A DNA stretch of 42,818 nucleotides. Origin: Candidatus Omnitrophota bacterium (GTDB taxonomy: Bacteria; Omnitrophota; Gorgyraeia; Zapsychrales; Zapsychraceae). Positions 34,248 to 42,365 of the stretch are shown here, one piece after another. A program made the translations under genes and the position numbers. The first letter of the stretch is position 1; each line of letters starts with the position of its first letter. The notes under the pieces are model-generated. The model was not told the origin of the DNA and did no database searches. It was given only the letters and a program-made list of their open reading frames with translations. The stretch spans positions 1 through 42,818 of the forward strand of contig JAFGFL010000042.1 of NCBI GenBank assembly GCA_016931055.1, written 5' to 3'.

Positions 34248-34655
34248 TTAAGGATTTTCCCAGCCCTTATATAATTGCTGCAGGAACTTTTCGCGGTCTA
34301 ATTCAAAGGCATGTTGGAGGATGAGATTCTGAACATCATCGGGGGTATTGTAGAAACTGACTCCTATTTGAGGCTGATTATTTTCAATCTTCACCCAAAG
34401 GATATGAGCATTAAGCTTGACTTTGACTCCTTCGGCCAATTCAACGATGATCTTTATATTTTGATGCGGAAAGACGTCCCCTTTACTGATAATACAAGCC
34501 CCGGCACAACTGAGGTCTTTGGTCCGGCCTTCATAAGAGGTTGTTTCCCCATCAAAATGATACTGGACAGGGTCATCAACTTCCCAACGCGGGAAATAGC
34601 GCGAGTCTTTATCTTCAAATACGGAGTGGTCAAGGTTTTGGGCGCTCATGTCCAT
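34248..34655 (-). CDS. PilZ-domain c-di-GMP receptor protein
   Basis: 135 aa, read leftward from ATG at 34655. It is a single PilZ domain with both ligand motifs intact: RYFPR (RxxxR, about residues 18-22) and DLSCAGACI (DxSxxG, about 47-55). A short acidic N-terminal tail and a C-terminal helix are the only additions, so it probably acts by binding a partner. It is the only substantial minus-strand gene in the window. With the riboswitch and the MshEN ATPase it suggests c-di-GMP control of pili. Confidence 0.9.
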   Translation of the reverse strand: MDMSAQNLDHSVFEDKDSRYFPRWEVDDPVQYHFDGETTSYEGRTKDLSCAGACIISKGDVFPHQNIKIIVELAEGVKVKLNAHILWVKIENNQPQIGVSFYNTPDDVQNLILQHAFELDREKFLQQLYKGWENP

Positions 34656-34773
34656 CTCCTGGTTTCTCGTAAGACTTCGTCCTGACGGGCTGTCACAAAC
34701 TGCCTTTTTTTATTAAATTAACACCAGAAATTGGCCCCTGCAAGGAATAAATTTGATACTTTTTTCGTAATCC

Positions 34774-34802
34774 TTGACATTGGAAGAAACTGATGTTAGA
34801 AA
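34774..34802 (+). promoter_or_regulatory. Sigma70-type promoter before ybgC
   Basis: TTGACA (34774-34779), 17-base spacer, TAGAAA (34797-34802, 4 of 6 matches). It sits in the divergent gap between pilZ and ybgC and would start transcription about 30 bases before the ybgC ATG. Confidence 0.5.
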
Positions 34803-34838
34803 CATACATATGTAATTTCACTTAATTGGGATTATTCT

Positions 34839-35219
34839 ATGGAAAAACAAATCTATTACCATGATACCGATGCCGGAGGCGTCGTTTATTACGGCAGATA
34901 TCTGAATTACCTGGAAGAAGCCCGCACAGAGTATCTCCAACAAAGAGGGCTCGACCTAAAGTTGTTCCGCCAAAAGAAATTTCTTTATGCGGTGCGCCAA
35001 TGCAACGTCAGCTATGAGAGTCCTGCGCGCTACGGAGACATTATCGTTTGTGACGCGAAATTGGCGAAAATAACGACAGCCAGGCTCATCTTTGAGCAGG
35101 AAATCCGTGATAAAGAGACCGGCCGCCTGATTCTCAAAGCCGAAGTTACCCTTGTCAGCCTCAACGAGCATTTTAAGACGACCCCAATCCCTGAAGACAT
35201 TAAATCCTTATTGGTCTAG
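34839..35219 (+). CDS. ybgC: YbgC-family acyl-CoA thioesterase
   Basis: 126 aa hotdog fold. The start YYHDTDAGGVVYYGRYLNYLEEAR holds the catalytic aspartate and the DxxGVVYYxxYLxxxE pattern of the YbgC/4-hydroxybenzoyl-CoA thioesterase group. The rest has the usual YESPARYGD and IFEQEIRD strands. YbgC often lies beside tolQRA in other bacteria, acting on short acyl-CoA or acyl-carrier protein at the membrane; here it stands apart from the ExbBD cluster. Confidence 0.88.
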   Translation: MEKQIYYHDTDAGGVVYYGRYLNYLEEARTEYLQQRGLDLKLFRQKKFLYAVRQCNVSYESPARYGDIIVCDAKLAKITTARLIFEQEIRDKETGRLILKAEVTLVSLNEHFKTTPIPEDIKSLLV

Positions 35220-35298
35220 ATTGCCCTTGTCAGCATTTATGGATAGTGTTAATATACTGGCCAATTATTATTAGTACTAATAGCCCGTGGAAAATCGC

Positions 35299-35583
35299 AT
35301 GATCTCAGAAAACGATGTCAAATATGCCGCCGCACTTGCGCGGATCCATCTTGAAGATGATGAGGCAAGCCGTTTAACCAAGGACCTTGAAAAGATCCTT
35401 GATTATATAAACAAGCTGAACACCCTGGACGTCAAAGATGTCCAGCCGACAAGCCATGTCTTACCCCTCAAAAATGTCTATAGGGAAGATCGGATCAGGC
35501 CGTCCCTAACCCAAAAAGAAGTACTCAAAATATCCGTCGAGCAACAAGAGGGTTCCTTTAAGGTCCCGAAAGTCATCGAATAA
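35299..35583 (+). CDS. gatC: Asp/Glu-tRNA amidotransferase subunit C
   Basis: 94 aa from ATG 35299; a GTG at 35287 would add four residues. The product has [47 protein letters not shown] and REDRIRPSL, the standard GatC pattern. It forms the belt around GatA and GatB. gatA starts 2 bases after its stop. The start choice is uncertain as neither has a strong ribosome-binding site. Confidence 0.94.
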   Translation: MISENDVKYAAALARIHLEDDEASRLTKDLEKILDYINKLNTLDVKDVQPTSHVLPLKNVYREDRIRPSLTQKEVLKISVEQQEGSFKVPKVIE

Positions 35584-35585
35584 TA

Positions 35586-37025
35586 ATGGAACTGAATAGA
35601 CAAACTGCCCACGAACTTCTGGATCTTCTAAAAAATAAAAAAACAACCCCGGAAGCCATTCTCGATTCTGTCCACAAACAAATCCAGAAATCGGATAAAG
35701 ACGTTAAAGCTTATGTCCGATTGAATCAGAATAAAGTGGATCCCAAGACGGCTAACTCCCGATCGGTCCCGATTCCTATCGGCATTAAGGACAACATGTG
35801 CATTCTGGATGAAGAAACCACATGTTCCTCCCGGATCCTCAAAGGGTTTAAAGCTCCATATGATGCCACTGTCATTGAAAAACTAAAGAAATCCGGCGCA
35901 ATCCTTATCGGCAATACGAACATGGACGAATTTGCGATGGGATCGTCAACCGAAAATTCCTGTTACGGCGCGACGCATAATCCCTGGAAACTGGATTGTG
36001 TCCCTGGCGGTTCAAGCGGGGGATCCGCGGCAGCAGTCGCGGCCAGTGAAGCTATTTGGGCTATCGGGTCGGACACCGGAGGGTCGATCCGGCAGCCAGC
36101 GTCTTTCTGCGGCGTTGTCGGTTTAAAACCAACTTATGGGCGCGTATCAAGATACGGCCTTATCGCTTTTGCCTCCAGCCTTGACCAGATCGGCCCGATC
36201 ACCAAAGACGTGACCGATTCCGCTTTGCTCCTTAACGTTATCGCCGGTTACGATGAACGCGATTCAACTTCCGTAAATGCGCCTGTACCCGATTATCGAC
36301 AAGCGCTGAAGAACAACGTCAAAGGACTAAAGATCGGCATCCCAAAGGAATATTTTGTCCAAGGATTACACCCGGAAGTCAAAAATGCCGTTATGGCAGC
36401 TATCGAAGCCCTAAAAAATAAGGGAGCAACATTCAAAAAGGTTTCATTGCCACACACGGAATATGGCATCGCGACATACTACATAACCGCCACTTCGGAG
36501 GCCAGTTCAAATTTGGCCCGTTACGACGGTGTTCAATACGGGATCCGAGAGCTGCCGAAGAAAACGCGCAAATCTCCGCTTTTGGATATGTATGACGAAA
36601 CCCGCCATGTCGGCTTCGGCGCTGAAGTCAAGCGCCGTATCATGCTTGGAACGTATTCGCTTTCATCCGGCTATTATGACGCCTATTATCTTAAGGGTCT
36701 AAAGGTGCGCACGCTTATTAAGAATGATTTTGATAAGCTCTTTTCAGAATTTGACGCACTCATCGGGCCGACATCGCCGACAACCGCATTTAAGATCGGA
36801 GACAAAGTCAATGACCCGTTAAGCATGTATTTGTCAGACATTTATACGGTTTCCGCCAATCTTAGCGGTATTCCGGCAATCTCCGTGCCGTGCGGTTTTT
36901 CGAAAGAAAGGCTTCCCATCGGCCTGCAGATCATGGCAAAACCGTTCGCCGAAGAGATGTTGTTCAGGATCGCCTATACCTATGAACAGAATACGGATTG
37001 GCACAAACAAAGTGTTAATTTATAA
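35586..37025 (+). CDS. gatA: Asp/Glu-tRNA amidotransferase subunit A
   Basis: 479 aa amidase-signature enzyme. The Ser-cisSer-Lys triad is visible: Lys in GIKDNM (about residue 66), cis-Ser in [13 protein letters not shown] (about 142) and nucleophile Ser in [13 protein letters not shown] (about 166). It frees ammonia from glutamine for GatB. The gatC-gatA-gatB order is kept. Presence of GatCAB implies that Gln-tRNA and perhaps Asn-tRNA are made by transamidation here, as usual outside some Proteobacteria. Confidence 0.97.
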   Translation: MELNRQTAHELLDLLKNKKTTPEAILDSVHKQIQKSDKDVKAYVRLNQNKVDPKTANSRSVPIPIGIKDNMCILDEETTCSSRILKGFKAPYDATVIEKLKKSGAILIGNTNMDEFAMGSSTENSCYGATHNPWKLDCVPGGSSGGSAAAVAASEAIWAIGSDTGGSIRQPASFCGVVGLKPTYGRVSRYGLIAFASSLDQIGPITKDVTDSALLLNVIAGYDERDSTSVNAPVPDYRQALKNNVKGLKIGIPKEYFVQGLHPEVKNAVMAAIEALKNKGATFKKVSLPHTEYGIATYYITATSEASSNLARYDGVQYGIRELPKKTRKSPLLDMYDETRHVGFGAEVKRRIMLGTYSLSSGYYDAYYLKGLKVRTLIKNDFDKLFSEFDALIGPTSPTTAFKIGDKVNDPLSMYLSDIYTVSANLSGIPAISVPCGFSKERLPIGLQIMAKPFAEEMLFRIAYTYEQNTDWHKQSVNL

Positions 37026-37028
37026 AAC

Positions 37029-38477
37029 ATGACCATAGCAGCAAAACAAAAATATGAAACCGTTATCGGGCTGGAAGTCCATCTCCAGTTAAACACCGCG
37101 ACAAAAATCTTTTGCGGGTGCGCCAATAAATTCGGGGAAGCGCCGAACACGTTAACCTGCCCGGTTTGTCTCGGCTTGCCGGGATCGCTTCCCGTCGTTA
37201 ATGCAAAAGCCCTGGAATATGCCATGAAAGTCGGGCTTGCCCTCAATTGTAAGGTAAATCCTTTTGTCAAATTTGACCGGAAAAACTATTTTTACCCGGA
37301 CTGCCCCAAGGCCTATCAAATTTCCCAATTCGATCTGCCAATCTGCAGTAATGGCTATCTCATGATCGAAACAGAAGAGGGAGAAGCCAAAGAAATCCGT
37401 ATTAACCGGGCCCACCTGGAAGAAGATGCCGGCAAATTGATCCATGATGATAAGAACAATTGCAGTCTGGTCGATTATAACCGTACCGGCACGCCCCTTA
37501 TGGAAATTGTCACCGAACCGGATTTGCGGTCTGCACAGGAGGCCTATAATTACCTGCAAAACCTTAAACTGACCCTTCAATACTTAAACGTCTCGGACTG
37601 CGATATGGAAAAAGGGAGCCTTCGCTGTGACGCTAATATTTCCATCCGTCCGATGGGGGCAATAAAACTGGGGACAAAGACCGAATTGAAAAACATGAAT
37701 TCGTTTAAAGCCGTCAAGGCCGGTCTTGAACATGAAATCCATCGTCATATGGCGGCCCTTGAATCCGGCCAAGCGATCATTCAAGAAACACGGCTCTGGG
37801 ACGAGACACGTGCCATGACCTTTGCCATGCGCAGCAAAGAAGAGGCCCATGATTACCGTTATTTCCCCGAGCCGGACCTGGTCCCGTTTATGATGGAAGG
37901 GGCCGCCATTGAGACCACAAGAAAGTCTCTTCCGGAGCTTCCCGCAAAAAAACGGGAACGCCTTATGGAACAATATCGGGTTTCCGCCTATGACGCCAAC
38001 ATCCTCATCCAGGACCCTGCTCTTGCGGATTTTTTTGAAGAATGCAGCAAACATTATAAGGACACCAAAACAATCTGCAATTGGATCAACGGCCCGTTGA
38101 TGAAAGAGCTGAACACCCGCAAAACCAGATTGGCTGACATAGGCTTAAGACCGGAAGATTTCACTGTCCTCATGCACAAAGTCAATGAGGGAATCCTGAG
38201 CAATCTAGCCGCAAAAGATATTTTAAGATTTATGATTGATACTCAACGCAGCGTTGATACAATCATAGAGGAAAAAGGGCTGGCCCAGGTTTCCGATGAC
38301 AGCACTTTGGAAAAACTGGTCCAGGAACTTATCAAGGAGCATCACAACATTGCCGAACAGATCCGTAACGGGAAGGAAAGCGCTATCGGCTTTCTGGTCG
38401 GACAAGCCATGCGCAAGTCTCAAGGCAAAGCGAATCCGAAAAAAATCGGCGGACTTATCAAAAAACTTTTAACCTGA
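37029..38477 (+). CDS. gatB: Asp/Glu-tRNA amidotransferase subunit B
   Basis: 482 aa. The start has ETVIGLEVHLQL and the zinc cysteines CGCANKFGEAPNT..CPVCLG, then HLEEDAGKLIHD, DYNRTGTPLMEIVTEPD, RCDANISIRP and EKGSLR, all typical. The C-terminal tail has the YqeY-like helices ending GKANPKKIGGLIKKLL that touch tRNA. GatB activates the glutamyl or aspartyl group with ATP and adds ammonia from GatA. Element B follows 15 bases after the stop. Confidence 0.97.
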   Translation: MTIAAKQKYETVIGLEVHLQLNTATKIFCGCANKFGEAPNTLTCPVCLGLPGSLPVVNAKALEYAMKVGLALNCKVNPFVKFDRKNYFYPDCPKAYQISQFDLPICSNGYLMIETEEGEAKEIRINRAHLEEDAGKLIHDDKNNCSLVDYNRTGTPLMEIVTEPDLRSAQEAYNYLQNLKLTLQYLNVSDCDMEKGSLRCDANISIRPMGAIKLGTKTELKNMNSFKAVKAGLEHEIHRHMAALESGQAIIQETRLWDETRAMTFAMRSKEEAHDYRYFPEPDLVPFMMEGAAIETTRKSLPELPAKKRERLMEQYRVSAYDANILIQDPALADFFEECSKHYKDTKTICNWINGPLMKELNTRKTRLADIGLRPEDFTVLMHKVNEGILSNLAAKDILRFMIDTQRSVDTIIEEKGLAQVSDDSTLEKLVQELIKEHHNIAEQIRNGKESAIGFLVGQAMRKSQGKANPKKIGGLIKKLLT

Positions 38478-38492
38478 TGATCCATACCTAAA

Positions 38493-38582
38493 GGCCGCAC
38501 CCAATCGATTACGTGATAGGGTGCGAGCCTCCTCATTTCCTTCTGTATAAGGAAATGAGGAAAAATGACGGGAGGCCTGTTC
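38493..38582 (+). promoter_or_regulatory. Recurrent structured leader element, copy B (before ctpA)
   Basis: GGC-CGCACCC (38493-38502) pairs with GGGTGCG-A-GCC (38519-38529) with one bulged A. A 12-bp hairpin follows (38531-38542/38549-38560), then AAAAATGACGGGAG (38561-38574) with the ribosome-binding site. GCCTCC (38527-38532) is complementary to GGAGGC (38571-38576), so it could mask the ribosome-binding site. Stems differ from copies A and C but pair in each. Confidence 0.75.
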
Positions 38583-39953
38583 ATGCTGAAGAAATTTTTT
38601 GCGATCTTCATCTCTCTTTTAACAATCTTTTCTTTGACAACCCTGGCGATCTCACAAATCGACCAGAAAGTCAAAGATGACCTATATTCCCAAATCGAGC
38701 TTTACAGTTACACGTTGACAACGATCCAAGCCGACTACGTCGAAGAGATGTCGCCGAAAGACCTTATTTACGGGTCCCTGAAAGGCATGTTGGCGACTCT
38801 GGACCCCCACAGCCAATTCTTAAATCCCGACGAATACAAAGATCTCAAGACTGAAACCGAAGGAAAATTCGGCGGATTGGGCATTGAGATCTCCATCCGT
38901 GATGGGCTCTTAACCATTATTACTCCTATCGAAGGAACCCCCGCCTGGAAAGCCGGGATCAAGGCTGGAGACCGTATCGTAAAAATCGAGGATGAGCTGA
39001 CCAAAGACATCACATTGAGCGATGCCGTCAAAAAGTTGCGCGGAAAACCAAAGACCGATGTCAGGATCACCATCCTGAGAGAAGATGAATTCAAGATCCT
39101 TGAATTTACCATCACGCGCGAGATCATCCATATCGAAGATGTTAAACATACCCAAATCCTGACCGACAAAATCGGTTATATTCGATTAACGGAATTCCGC
39201 GAAGACTCGGCAAAGGCCTTCCGGGCGGCCCTTGACGAGCTTCAATCACAAGGAGCAAGCAGCCTCATCTTAGACTTGCGGAATAATCCCGGAGGGCTGC
39301 TGAACGTCGCCATCCAAGTCACGGAAGAGTTTCTTCCAGCCGGGGACGTCATTGTTTCAACGAAGGGACGACGCATGTCACAAAATACCGTGACAAAATC
39401 GACAAACCGACGCCATCTGATCGATTGGCCCATGGTTGTCCTGATTAACGAAGGCAGCGCTTCGGGAAGCGAAATCTTGGCCGGCGCCCTCAAAGACAAT
39501 AAACGGGCGATCATTGTCGGCGAAAAATCGTTCGGAAAGGGATCGGTTCAATCCGTCATCCCGTTGCCGGACGGTTCGGGACTTCGCCTGACAACCAGCA
39601 AATATTTCACGCCTTCCGGCACTTCCATTCATGGCGTCGGGATCGAACCGGATATTGCCGTAGAGTATGTCCCTGTTAACGAGAAGCCGGAAGAAGAGAG
39701 CGGGAAAAAGATCGAACAAATCTTCAATGATATTGAATTGCAGAATACCGATGATAAAGAAAAACTAAATATATCCAAGAAGCAATTGGAAATCCGGGAC
39801 ATGTTACTGCAAGACAATCAAGTGCAAAGCGCGATTAGTGTCCTTAAAGGGATCCGTGTTTTTAAAATGTTTAGCGAAGGCCCTAAACCGACGGCCGGCG
39901 AATCATTAAAAAATGCCATTGAAGCAGAAGAAGCGCCACAGTCAACATTATGA
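38583..39953 (+). CDS. ctpA: C-terminal processing protease (S41 family)
   Basis: 456 aa from ATG 38583; an in-frame ATG at 38565 lies inside the leader element. N-terminal signal or anchor (about residues 1-24), then LYGSLKGMLATLDPHSQFL-like region, a PDZ domain (about 80-155; GGLGIEI, PAWKAGIKAGDRI) and the S41 core with NEGSASGSEI (nucleophile Ser) and KSFGKGSVQ (Lys of the dyad). It cuts periplasmic proteins from their C-terminus. Its stop overlaps the ATG of tsaD. Confidence 0.95.
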   Translation: MLKKFFAIFISLLTIFSLTTLAISQIDQKVKDDLYSQIELYSYTLTTIQADYVEEMSPKDLIYGSLKGMLATLDPHSQFLNPDEYKDLKTETEGKFGGLGIEISIRDGLLTIITPIEGTPAWKAGIKAGDRIVKIEDELTKDITLSDAVKKLRGKPKTDVRITILREDEFKILEFTITREIIHIEDVKHTQILTDKIGYIRLTEFREDSAKAFRAALDELQSQGASSLILDLRNNPGGLLNVAIQVTEEFLPAGDVIVSTKGRRMSQNTVTKSTNRRHLIDWPMVVLINEGSASGSEILAGALKDNKRAIIVGEKSFGKGSVQSVIPLPDGSGLRLTTSKYFTPSGTSIHGVGIEPDIAVEYVPVNEKPEEESGKKIEQIFNDIELQNTDDKEKLNISKKQLEIRDMLLQDNQVQSAISVLKGIRVFKMFSEGPKPTAGESLKNAIEAEEAPQSTL

Positions 39954-40951
39954 ATGTCCTCGGCCTGGAAACATCTTGCGATGAAACAGCAGCCGCTGTC
40001 GTTAAAGACGGGAAACATGTTCTTTCAAACGTTGTCGCCTCAAGCCTTCAGGAACATGCTCAGCATGGCGGAATCATCCCGGAAATCGCATCCCGTCGGC
40101 AATTAGAGTTTATTATCGCCGTTGCGGAAAAAGCCTTGATCAAGGCGAAAGTGAAGCTCAAAGATATTGATGCCGTCGCCGTAACCAGCCAACCAGGATT
40201 AATCGGCTCTTTGCTGGTCGGCATTTCATTCGCGCGCGGCTTGAGCTTCGCGATCCAGAAACCTTTGGTTTCTGTTAATCATATTGAAGCTCATGCCTAT
40301 GCTAATTTTCTGGAGGCGCCAGGGGCAGCAGCGAACAAAAAAAGCGGACGGCAAAAACCCAAATTGCCGGCAATCGCATTGGTCGTTTCCGGCGGGCATA
40401 CAAATCTGTATCACGTTAAGGCGTTTGATCAATTCCGGCTTTTAGGGCAAACCCTTGACGATGCGGCAGGCGAAGCGTTTGACAAAGTGGCAAAGATCCT
40501 CGACCTCGGATATCCGGGAGGGCCGGCCATTGACGGCTTAGCCAAGAATGGCAAGAACACAAACGTGCGTTTTAAAAGCACCGTTTTGCCGGATACCTAC
40601 AATTTCAGTTTTAGCGGGGTCAAAACCGCTGTTCTTTATCACTGCCGAGACCATAAACTTCAAAAGGAGTTTTCACCGGCCAAAACAGCGTATTCCTTTC
40701 AAGATAGTGTGGTCTTGGCTTTAACGCAAAAGAGCATTTCCGCTTGCAGGAAATTCAACATTGAAACGCTTTTGATTGGCGGGGGAGTCGCGGCGAATTC
40801 CGCTCTTCGTGCAAAACTGAACGAAGCGTCGTCGCAACACAATATCCATGCGCATTTTCCGCCCTTATCTTTATGTACAGATAATGCGGCCATGATTGCC
40901 GGATTGGGATTTCATCTCATAAACGAAAGGAGAATAACGTGTCTGATTTAA
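39950..40951 (+). CDS. tsaD: tRNA threonylcarbamoyladenosine synthase subunit TsaD
   Basis: 333 aa of the Kae1/TsaD family. MNVLGLETSCDETAAAVV opens the ASKHA fold; metal histidines in NHIEAHAYA (about residues 109-117); nucleotide site in VVSGGHTNLY, DDAAGEAFDKVAK and GGGVAANSALR; last ligand in CTDNAAMIAGLG. It puts the threonylcarbamoyl group on A37 of ANN-reading tRNAs together with TsaB and TsaE, which are not in view. It overlaps mgtC by 13 bases. Confidence 0.97.
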   Translation: MNVLGLETSCDETAAAVVKDGKHVLSNVVASSLQEHAQHGGIIPEIASRRQLEFIIAVAEKALIKAKVKLKDIDAVAVTSQPGLIGSLLVGISFARGLSFAIQKPLVSVNHIEAHAYANFLEAPGAAANKKSGRQKPKLPAIALVVSGGHTNLYHVKAFDQFRLLGQTLDDAAGEAFDKVAKILDLGYPGGPAIDGLAKNGKNTNVRFKSTVLPDTYNFSFSGVKTAVLYHCRDHKLQKEFSPAKTAYSFQDSVVLALTQKSISACRKFNIETLLIGGGVAANSALRAKLNEASSQHNIHAHFPPLSLCTDNAAMIAGLGFHLINERRITCLI

Positions 40952-41391
40952 TCGACATATTATTTAAAGTGCTGCTTTCCATCTTGCTGAGTAGTCTTAT
41001 AGGATTTGAACGGGAATTGCGCCAGAAGGGAGCCGGCTTACGCACGCACATCCTTGTGGGCTTAGGTTCAACGTTGATCGTATTGACTTCCCTCCATCTT
41101 TTTGATATATACAAAGAGTCGGCAGTCATCGATCCCACGCGCATGATTGCCGGCGTTATTACCGGGATAGGGTTTATTTGCGCCGGAACAATCATGCATG
41201 CGCAATCACGCATACGAGGGCTCACCACCGCAGCCGCTCTTTGGATCGTTTCAGGGGTCGGAATTTCCGTTGGAGCGGGACATTATTCGGCTGCCATCAT
41301 TGTTTCTATTGTTGTTTTTTGCGTGTTGGTCAGTATGCGGTCGTTAGAATATCAACTATCGAAAAAATTTAAAGAAAAAACTTTGAAATAA
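40939..41391 (+). CDS. MgtC/SapB-family membrane protein
   Basis: 150 aa from GTG 40939, set by a strong AAAGGAG 6 bases upstream. It has the family signature LLSSLIGFERELRQKGAGLRTHILVGLGSTLI, then GVITGIGFICAGTIM and RGLTTAAALWIVSGVGISVGAG, with four or five membrane helices. MgtC proteins are linked to magnesium or phosphate stress and inhibit the F-type ATPase in some species, but many members have unknown roles. The start lies inside tsaD. Confidence 0.92.
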   Translation: MSDLIDILFKVLLSILLSSLIGFERELRQKGAGLRTHILVGLGSTLIVLTSLHLFDIYKESAVIDPTRMIAGVITGIGFICAGTIMHAQSRIRGLTTAAALWIVSGVGISVGAGHYSAAIIVSIVVFCVLVSMRSLEYQLSKKFKEKTLK

Positions 41392-41473
41392 GGCCGCACC
41401 CATTGCAATCAATAGGGTGCGAGCCTCGTTCCGCCACGATCCGCGGCGGATGGAAAAATGACGGGAGACGAAC
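41392..41473 (+). promoter_or_regulatory. Recurrent structured leader element, copy C (before bactofilin)
   Basis: GGC-CGCACCC (41392-41401) pairs with GGGTGCG-A-GCC (41415-41425), same bulge as copy B. A GC-rich hairpin TCCGCC/GGCGGA (41430-41435/41445-41450) replaces the AT-rich one of the other copies. AAAAATGACGGGAG (41454-41467) holds the ribosome-binding site, 6 bases from the ATG. TCGTT (41426-41430) can pair with GACGA (41467-41471), one wobble included. Confidence 0.75.
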
Positions 41474-42016
41474 ATGGCTCTACGAGGAAGAAGACCCCCG
41501 CTAGAACGGGAAGAAGACAAGACAGTCGAGATCAACGCACAAATGCAGGGCTCTTTAACCTTTAAGGACCCTGTCAATTTAAAGATTAACGGAGAATTCA
41601 ACGGCAGCCTGGAAACGAAAGGCACCCTTGCCATCGGGAACAGGGCGTTCGTTGAAGCCAACATCACAGGCGACAATATCATCATCGCAGGAAAGGTCAA
41701 CGGCAATATCTTCGCTCATAAGATGTTAACGCTCATGCCGACCGCCGTCCTCAAAGGCGACATTTCCACGTCAAAACTCAATATCGTCGAAGGGGCCATT
41801 TTCCAAGGAAAATGCCAGATGATCGAAAACGCTTCCGAAACGATCGATGATAACCTCCTGGATATTGATGAAGTCGCTAAATACCTGGAGATCGATATGG
41901 ACGAGATTGAGGCCTTGGCGAATTCAGGAAAGATCCCCGGAAAGAAATCGGGCAACAATTGGAAATTTGAGCGCTCTCAAATCGATCACTGGGCAGCATC
42001 GGGAAGGATTAAATAA
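41474..42016 (+). CDS. Bactofilin fused to an HTH_17 DNA-binding domain
   Basis: 180 aa. Residues about 18-115 are a bactofilin (DUF583) beta-helix: VEINAQMQGSLTFKDPVNLKINGEFNGSL, then GTLAIGNRAFVEANITGDNIIIAGKVNGNI and AVLKGDISTSKLNIVEGAIFQGKC, the repeating hydrophobic strands of polymer-forming cytoskeletal proteins. Residues about 128-178 are an excisionase-type HTH (DIDEVAKYLEI, GKIPGKKSGNNWKFERSQIDHW). Bactofilins normally end in a short disordered tail, so this fusion is unusual. A filament that can touch DNA, or an HTH reused for protein contact, are both possible. Confidence 0.9.
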   Translation: MALRGRRPPLEREEDKTVEINAQMQGSLTFKDPVNLKINGEFNGSLETKGTLAIGNRAFVEANITGDNIIIAGKVNGNIFAHKMLTLMPTAVLKGDISTSKLNIVEGAIFQGKCQMIENASETIDDNLLDIDEVAKYLEIDMDEIEALANSGKIPGKKSGNNWKFERSQIDHWAASGRIK

Positions 42017-42042
42017 CCATAACGAAGGTGAAGTAGAGACCA

Positions 42043-42345
42043 ATGGCAACAAGTCAATTCATTTCCGTACGCGAAACAGCGCAGATCCTGGCCATCACCG
42101 AGAAAAAGGTCATGGACCTTATCGAAGAGGGGAAGCTCCAAGCTTACCGCATCGCGGATAAATTTTTGCGGTTAAAAAGAGTTGATGTGCTGAAATTGCG
42201 GAATGACGGAAACGTTGAAAAAGAGAATTATCAAATCCCTTATACCCCGGCCGAACGCGTAAGTGACTTTTTCCATTACAACAACTTCTACTTAATGTCG
42301 TGTGCATTAATCCTTGTGCTCATGTACATTATCTTTTATACTTAG
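42043..42345 (+). CDS. HTH_17 domain with C-terminal membrane anchor
   Basis: 100 aa. Residues about 4-52 are a second excisionase-type HTH (FISVRETAQILAITEKKVMDLI, LQAYRIADKFLRLKRVDVLKL). After a linker the protein ends in one hydrophobic helix (about 79-98, ending IIFYT), so it should be a tail-anchored inner-membrane protein with the HTH in the cytoplasm. SD GAAGG lies upstream. It starts 26 bases after the bactofilin fusion, so the two may form a membrane-filament-DNA link. Function is unknown. Confidence 0.8.
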   Translation: MATSQFISVRETAQILAITEKKVMDLIEEGKLQAYRIADKFLRLKRVDVLKLRNDGNVEKENYQIPYTPAERVSDFFHYNNFYLMSCALILVLMYIIFYT

Positions 42346-42365
42346 TTCTCTTAAACCTTTGTTAG

